Positions 6,605 through 9,761 of a stretch of DNA of 9,761 nucleotides are shown here, one piece after another. Both the position numbers and the translations under genes were made by a program. The first letter of the stretch is position 1. Each line of letters begins with the position of its first letter. Source of the stretch: Dialister sp. UBA7295 (GTDB lineage Bacteria; Bacillota; Negativicutes; Veillonellales; Dialisteraceae); the NCBI GenBank assembly GCA_002471975.1, contig DKQZ01000021.1:1-9761 (forward strand). The letters run 5' to 3'. The notes under the pieces are model-generated. The model ran no database searches. It was not told where the DNA came from and saw only the letters and a program-made list of their open reading frames with translations.

Positions 6605-6911
6605 TCATTCTGACAAAGAAGAAAAAGCAGAAATTAAACTGTTTCTTTTTACAAATCCGATTTTCAATGGTCCACGCATAAATACGTACTGCCTTGGACC
6701 GGCGAACGTCAGCGGGCCGCTCCCTCCCGAGCCGAAGGCGAGGTTGGCTTGAGTTCCTTCGGCCCGAAGGGCCGGTTGTCTGATTTCATTTATAAAAAAT
6801 CGGGCCGCTTCCTGATTTGCTGCGGCCCACCTTCCCGACAATCCCGAAAGGAGTCCCGAGAATCCCGGGATTCCCGGTTCAAAAGCTGTTGAAAATGATT
6901 TTCACCAATAC
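6605..6911. repeat. Gene-free GC-rich intergenic repeat region
   Basis: No gene is supported here. The stretch contains several inverted repeats. GGTCCA (6669-6674) can pair with TGGACC (6695-6700). CGGCCC-GAA-GGGCCG lies at 6760-6774; its core GGCCCGAAGGGCC recurs at 9722-9734. GAATCCCGGGATTC is a perfect 14-bp palindrome at 6860-6873. The segment CCTCCCGAGCCGAAGGCGAGG (about 6723-6743) resembles, on the minus strand or in part, the GC-rich sequence at 1-35. These look like dispersed intergenic repeats that have accumulated between two converging genes. Composition shifts abruptly from the AT-rich STAND gene end. Confidence 0.65.
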
Positions 6912-6943
6912 AAAACCGCCGATTGTCTGCAATCGGCGGTTTT
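6912..6943. terminator. Bidirectional terminator between the STAND gene and larC
   Basis: AAAACCGCCGATT (6912-6924) pairs perfectly with AATCGGCGGTTTT (6931-6943) around a 6-base loop. T-runs follow the stem on both strands. It lies 9 bases beyond the larC stop and serves larBC. It is also the first strong terminator for the STAND gene, about 310 bases past its stop. Confidence 0.9.
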
Positions 6944-6952
6944 ATTTCTACT

Positions 6953-8371
6953 TTATTTCCCTGCTAAAGCCAGTATTTCATTAAATACGGTCTGGAAGGG
7001 TTTGCCGTTTTTTTCGGCGAGGGTTTTCACGACTTCGTATTCGGGGTAGTACCGTTTGCCTTCGGGGAGGGTGACTTCTTTGACTTTGGCTTTGCCGTAG
7101 GGGGTGTCGATTTCTTTTGTTTCTCTGTGCAGGATGGAGCGCATGAGGGAGGTGAATTCGCGGATGCCTATGGTGGTGGTTTCGCTGAAGATGATGTCTT
7201 CCAGTTCTTCTTTCTTGTCTTCTTTGCAGATGACTACGAGCTCCCAGGCGGGGCGGTTTTTCTTCATATAGATGGGACTGTAATGAACGTCCAGGGCGCC
7301 TGCCCGGAAGAGTTTTTCCATGGTGTAGCCCAGGACTTCTCCGGAGGCGTCGTCGATATCGCTTTCGAGTTTCACGATTTCGTCTTTTTCATAGTGTCCG
7401 CTTTCGGTTTCGATGAGGAGGGCCCGGAGGATATTGGTCTTTTCTTTATAGTCCCGTTTTCCTGCGCCGAGGCCGGTTTTCAGGACTTTGAAGGAGGAGG
7501 GCAGGGTATGGCTGGTGCAGAGGGCGCAGGCTATGGCTGCTCCTGTAGGAGTAACGTATTCTCCTTTGGCGTTCATGATTTCCAGGGGCATATCGTAGGC
7601 ATTGACGATATTCAAAGTAGCCGGGACAGGGACGGGGAGGACTCCATGCTGACAGCGGACTGTGCCCGTGCCTTCCGAGAGTTTCGGTACGATGACTTCG
7701 GAAATACCAAGGTTGTCAAAGCAGACGGCAGCGGAAATGATATCCACGATGGAGTCGATGGCTCCTACTTCATGGAAATGGACTTCTTCCAATGGCAGGT
7801 TATGGGCTTTGGATTCTGCTTCGGCTACGATGAGGAAAATTTTGTTGGCCAGGGCTTTGGCGGATTCTGTCATATCCGTGGCATCGATGATGGCTTTGAC
7901 GTCGGAAAGATGTCGGTGTTCATGATGATGGTGATGATCGTGGTCATGATGATGTTCATGGTCATGATCGTGTGCATGGCAATGGCATTCTTCTTCATGA
8001 TGATGGCAGTGTTCATGTTCCTCATCATGATGACAATGGCAATGCCCTTCTTCCTCATGATGGTGACAATGGCCGTGTTCCCCTTCTTCATGATGATGTT
8101 CTTCATGATCCATGGTCACCGGGGCCGGTCCATAGAGGTAGGCCATATCATGGTCATGATTTTCGTGTTCTGCATCGAGAATGACGTTGAAATCACAGCA
8201 GTCGATGCCCGATTTCTGGACTCTGGAAATCTTTATTTCAAAGCCTTTGGCGGGAATGGAGGAAAGTGCTTTTTCCAGCACTTTCTGATCGGCTCCGAGG
8301 TCCAGGAGGGATGCCACAAACATGTCTCCGCTGATGCCGGAGGATGCTTCGAGATACAGCTGTTTACTCAT
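6953..8371 (-). CDS. larC: LarC, nickel-insertion enzyme for the nickel-pincer cofactor
   Basis: The product has 472 residues. The ATG at 8371 has AAAGGGG 9 bases upstream and overlaps the larB end by 8 bases. LarC performs CTP-dependent cyclometallation, placing nickel into the sulfurised pyridinium nucleotide to give the NPN cofactor used by lactate racemase and relatives. Family signatures are the N-terminal LYLEASSGISGDMF (5-18), HFHEVGAIDSIVDI (198-211), VTPTGAA (273-279) and ESDIDDASGE (336-345). The His-rich insert at 69-154 is long: I count about 37 His and 6 Cys (C102, C111, C113, C122, C129, C131), with HCHHHEEE-like repeats. A His-rich segment before R-H-x-S-D is known in this family, but Cys-containing expansion is less usual. 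In Lactobacillus plantarum larC is split and joined by ribosomal frameshifting; here it is a single frame. LarE and LarA are absent from the window. Confidence 0.93.
   Translation of the reverse strand: MSKQLYLEASSGISGDMFVASLLDLGADQKVLEKALSSIPAKGFEIKISRVQKSGIDCCDFNVILDAEHENHDHDMAYLYGPAPVTMDHEEHHHEEGEHGHCHHHEEEGHCHCHHDEEHEHCHHHEEECHCHAHDHDHEHHHDHDHHHHHEHRHLSDVKAIIDATDMTESAKALANKIFLIVAEAESKAHNLPLEEVHFHEVGAIDSIVDIISAAVCFDNLGISEVIVPKLSEGTGTVRCQHGVLPVPVPATLNIVNAYDMPLEIMNAKGEYVTPTGAAIACALCTSHTLPSSFKVLKTGLGAGKRDYKEKTNILRALLIETESGHYEKDEIVKLESDIDDASGEVLGYTMEKLFRAGALDVHYSPIYMKKNRPAWELVVICKEDKKEELEDIIFSETTTIGIREFTSLMRSILHRETKEIDTPYGKAKVKEVTLPEGKRYYPEYEVVKTLAEKNGKPFQTVFNEILALAGK
7910..8167 (-). repeat. 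Low-complexity His/Cys/Glu codon repeat inside larC
   Basis: These bases encode larC residues 69-154. The DNA is a degenerate run of CAT/CAC, GAT/GAA and TGC codons. Units of roughly 9-11 codons are centred on Cys102, Cys113, Cys122 and Cys131. Such internally repetitive DNA is prone to in-frame expansion and contraction. It also creates long spurious Met-rich frames on the opposite strand. Confidence 0.8.
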
Positions 8372-9131
8372 TGATTTTGCCCCTTTCTGCAAGGCGGTTG
8401 ATCTGGGTGGCTACATAGCCCGCCCCGAAACCGTTATCTATATTGACTGTCACAATGCCATTGGCACAGGAATTGATCATCGTAAGAAGGGCGGAAAGGC
8501 CGTGGAAACTGGCCCCGTAGCCTACAGACGTGGGCACGGCAATAACCGGATTTCTTACAAGTCCTCCGATCACTGATGCCAGGGCTCCTTCCATACCGGC
8601 TATGGCAATGACGCAATTGGCTTTCCGGATGGTGCCTTCTTTCGAGAGGAGCCGGTGAATGCCGGAAACTCCCACGTCATAGACCCTTTCCACATGGGAT
8701 CCGAAGTATTCTGCGGTCTGGGCGGCTTCTTCGGCTACGGAAATATCGGCAGTCCCTCCCGTACAGACGGCAACGCAGCCGATATGGTCCTTTTCTTTTT
8801 CTTTCTTCAGTATATGGGAAACAGGGTCGTAGGAAATATCCGGGATGAAGGCCTTCACCAGTTCATACTGATGGGCAGAAGCCCTCGTGCCGAAGACTTC
8901 TCCTTCTGTTTCATAGAGCTTTCTGAAAATGCGGCCGATGTATTCGTCCGGCTTTCCCTGACAATAGACGACTTCGGCGAAGCCGGACCGTTTCTTCCTG
9001 TCCGTATCCAGCTTGGCAAAGCCCATTTCCTCATAGTCCCGGTCCGCCGGATTCTCCCGGAGCAGCGATTCCGCCGCTTCGATATCCATGGAGCCGTCCC
9101 GGACAGCGGTTAATATGTTCTTTAAATCCAT
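8364..9131 (-). CDS. larB: LarB, NaAD carboxylase/hydrolase of nickel-pincer synthesis
   Basis: The product has 255 residues, normal for the family. The ATG at 9131 has AGGA about 8 bases upstream. LarB carboxylates C5 of the pyridinium ring of nicotinic acid adenine dinucleotide and cleaves the phosphoanhydride, releasing AMP and the biscarboxylic mononucleotide that LarE then sulfurises. The C-terminal half is the PurE-like domain: CTGGTADISVAEEA (123-136), IAGMEGALASVIGGLV (177-192), VIAVPTSVGYGASFHG (196-211) and NSCANGIVTVNIDNGFGAG (220-238). Cys222 corresponds to the cysteine reported to attack the pyridinium ring in L. plantarum LarB (C221), and Glu181 to its neighbouring active-site glutamate. 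The N-terminal region (1-110) contains the family's EVVYCQGKP segment. It is translationally coupled to larC by overlap and is the first gene of the pair. Confidence 0.95.
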   Translation of the reverse strand: MDLKNILTAVRDGSMDIEAAESLLRENPADRDYEEMGFAKLDTDRKKRSGFAEVVYCQGKPDEYIGRIFRKLYETEGEVFGTRASAHQYELVKAFIPDISYDPVSHILKKEKEKDHIGCVAVCTGGTADISVAEEAAQTAEYFGSHVERVYDVGVSGIHRLLSKEGTIRKANCVIAIAGMEGALASVIGGLVRNPVIAVPTSVGYGASFHGLSALLTMINSCANGIVTVNIDNGFGAGYVATQINRLAERGKINE

Positions 9132-9165
9132 GTGTTTGTCCTGTCTTAATACTATATGGCTATTT

Positions 9166-9171
9166 ATTATA
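9166..9171 (-). promoter_or_regulatory. Likely -10 box of the larBC promoter
   Basis: A perfect TATAAT on the minus strand sits in an AT-rich stretch and predicts a start near 9159, about 28 bases before the larB ATG. No good -35 is found at normal spacing, which hints at dependence on an activator. The direct repeats at 9189-9219 cover that region. Confidence 0.5.
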
Positions 9172-9188
9172 TATAACTTTAATTAGAA

Positions 9189-9219
9189 AGTTATCAGTTA
9201 GCAGTTCTCAGTTATCAGT
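9189..9219. repeat. Direct repeat AGTTATCAGT, 21-bp spacing, upstream of larB
   Basis: AGTTATCAGT occurs at 9189-9198 and 9210-9219, with the related TTAGCAGT and TTCTCAGT between. The spacing equals two helical turns and lies across the -35 to -60 region of the predicted larB promoter. It may be an activator site, or simply one of the short GTTATCAG-type simple repeats that this kind of genome scatters between genes. Confidence 0.45.
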
Positions 9220-9224
9220 GAAGG

Positions 9225-9256
9225 GCGGTGCATCAGTAGAAAGCACCGCAGTTTTA
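9225..9256 (+). terminator. Weak terminator-like hairpin upstream of larB
   Basis: GCGGTGC (9225-9231) pairs perfectly with GCACCGC (9243-9249) around an 11-base loop. On the plus strand it is followed by AGTTTTATATT. No rightward gene ends nearby, so it may be a relic or may insulate larB from antisense reading. On the minus strand no T-run follows. Confidence 0.4.
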
Positions 9257-9312
9257 TATTGGTCTTTCCCGTTAAAGATATCTGTCGTCATCGATGCCTG
9301 CGGTTTCGACAG

Positions 9313-9477
9313 GTTCGTCCCCTCACCGCTTCGCGGAGCTCCCCTATCGTGGGGAGCCTTTCCCATTCGCGGCTGCGAATTTTAGAGACATTTCGCATGT
9401 TTGAGTCATTTCCGACTTGTACCGATAGTCAGCCCCCTTCACCCGCTTCGCGGGAGCTTCCCCCGTTGGGGGACGCT
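9313..9477 (+). repeat. Composite palindromic repeat, unit A
   Basis: The order is: GTTCGTCCCCTCACCG with a CCGC-TTC-GCGG hairpin and a CTCCCC/GGGGAG stem (9313-9358); a spacer of about 75 bases with TTCGCGGCTGCGAA, GAGACATTT and CGACTTGTAC; then a second palindrome of the same core (about 9431-9477). Unit B repeats the whole arrangement 203 bases downstream. Nothing in it supports a gene; short frames here are translated repeat. Confidence 0.85.
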
Positions 9478-9515
9478 GGACAATCCGGCGAGGTACATTT
9501 CTCCTTATATGTGCA

Positions 9516-9681
9516 GTTCGTCCCCTCACCGCTATCGCGGAGCTCCCCTATCGAGGGGAGCCTTTCCCATTCGCAGCTGCGAACTTTAGAGACATTGTGC
9601 ACGTTTGATTCATTTTCGACTTGTACGATAGTACAGCCCCCCCACCGCTTCGCGGAGCCCCCCGAACTTCGGGGGGGCTGA
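9516..9681 (+). repeat. Composite palindromic repeat, unit B
   Basis: The two-palindrome and spacer order matches unit A: first palindrome about 9516-9561, spacer with TTCGCAGCTGCGAA (a perfect 14-bp palindrome here), GAGACATTG and CGACTTGTAC, and second palindrome about 9636-9681. The first hairpin reads CCGCTATCGCGG instead of CCGCTTCGCGG, a change confined to the loop. The remaining bases to 9761 hold another short inverted repeat, GGCCCGAAGGGCC (9722-9734), and no gene. Confidence 0.85.
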
Positions 9682-9761
9682 CTACCTTTCGTTTTCGTCG
9701 CAATTGCGGGCCAAAGACCAAGGCCCGAAGGGCCGTTTCATAAGATTGGTTCCCGCAGGGA

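Noticed and set aside
6605..6841. 78-residue minus-strand frame after the STAND gene
   Set aside because: It spans the GC-rich inverted repeats, has no recognisable motif or ribosome binding site, and its end abuts the STAND stop by chance.
7127..8374. 415-residue open frame on the plus strand
   Set aside because: It lies opposite larC, which has clear family motifs. Its Met/Val/Phe-rich low-complexity product is the complement of the His-rich codons.
9259..9681. 140-residue plus-strand frame and shorter overlapping frames
   Set aside because: They are composed of the tandem repeat units, with the same peptide appearing twice because the DNA repeats; no ribosome binding site.

Overview
The window looks like an accessory stretch of a low-to-mid GC Firmicute chromosome. 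The intergenic palindromes built on a CCGC-TTC-GCGG core, the strong AGGAGG-type ribosome binding sites and the lar genes would fit a Negativicutes genome such as a Dialister relative. That placement is an impression from pattern, not a proven assignment. There are nine protein-coding genes. I see no tRNA, rRNA, CRISPR array, transposase or integrase.

Layout. Positions 1-303 hold a repeat and a terminator, with no gene. A lone leftward gene (304-1056) encodes an EcsC-family protein and has its own promoter and terminator. Next comes a leftward five-gene cluster, read from 3984 down to 1333: a small HicA-like protein, a single-pass membrane protein, a 235-residue unknown protein with a TPH motif and a CxxCxxxC motif, a 158-residue acidic coiled-coil protein, and a Sel1/TPR repeat protein. 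It ends at a strong hairpin (1251-1297). Divergent from it, across a 200-base control region, is a large rightward gene (4187-6604). Its product has a probable helix-turn-helix N-terminus, a STAND/NB-ARC-like NTPase core with an altered P-loop (GIGGLRKT), and a helical repeat C-terminus. Positions 6605-6952 are GC-rich repeats ending in a perfect bidirectional terminator. Then the leftward pair larB-larC (9131 to 6953, 8-base overlap) encodes two of the enzymes that build the nickel-pincer nucleotide cofactor. Positions 9132-9761 are non-coding and hold two tandem copies of a composite palindromic repeat.

How the genes may work together. LarB makes the biscarboxylated nicotinate mononucleotide and LarC inserts nickel into its sulfurised form. 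The sulfurtransferase LarE and a client enzyme such as LarA are not in the window. LarC carries an unusually long His/Cys-rich metal-binding insert.

The STAND gene and the divergent cluster share a control region. It contains a tandem 10-bp direct repeat and an inverted repeat lying inside the STAND gene's own promoter. I infer a regulated accessory module in which a sensor NTPase faces a set of small unknown proteins, one of them toxin-like. This is the part most likely to be an undescribed system. No function is shown directly.
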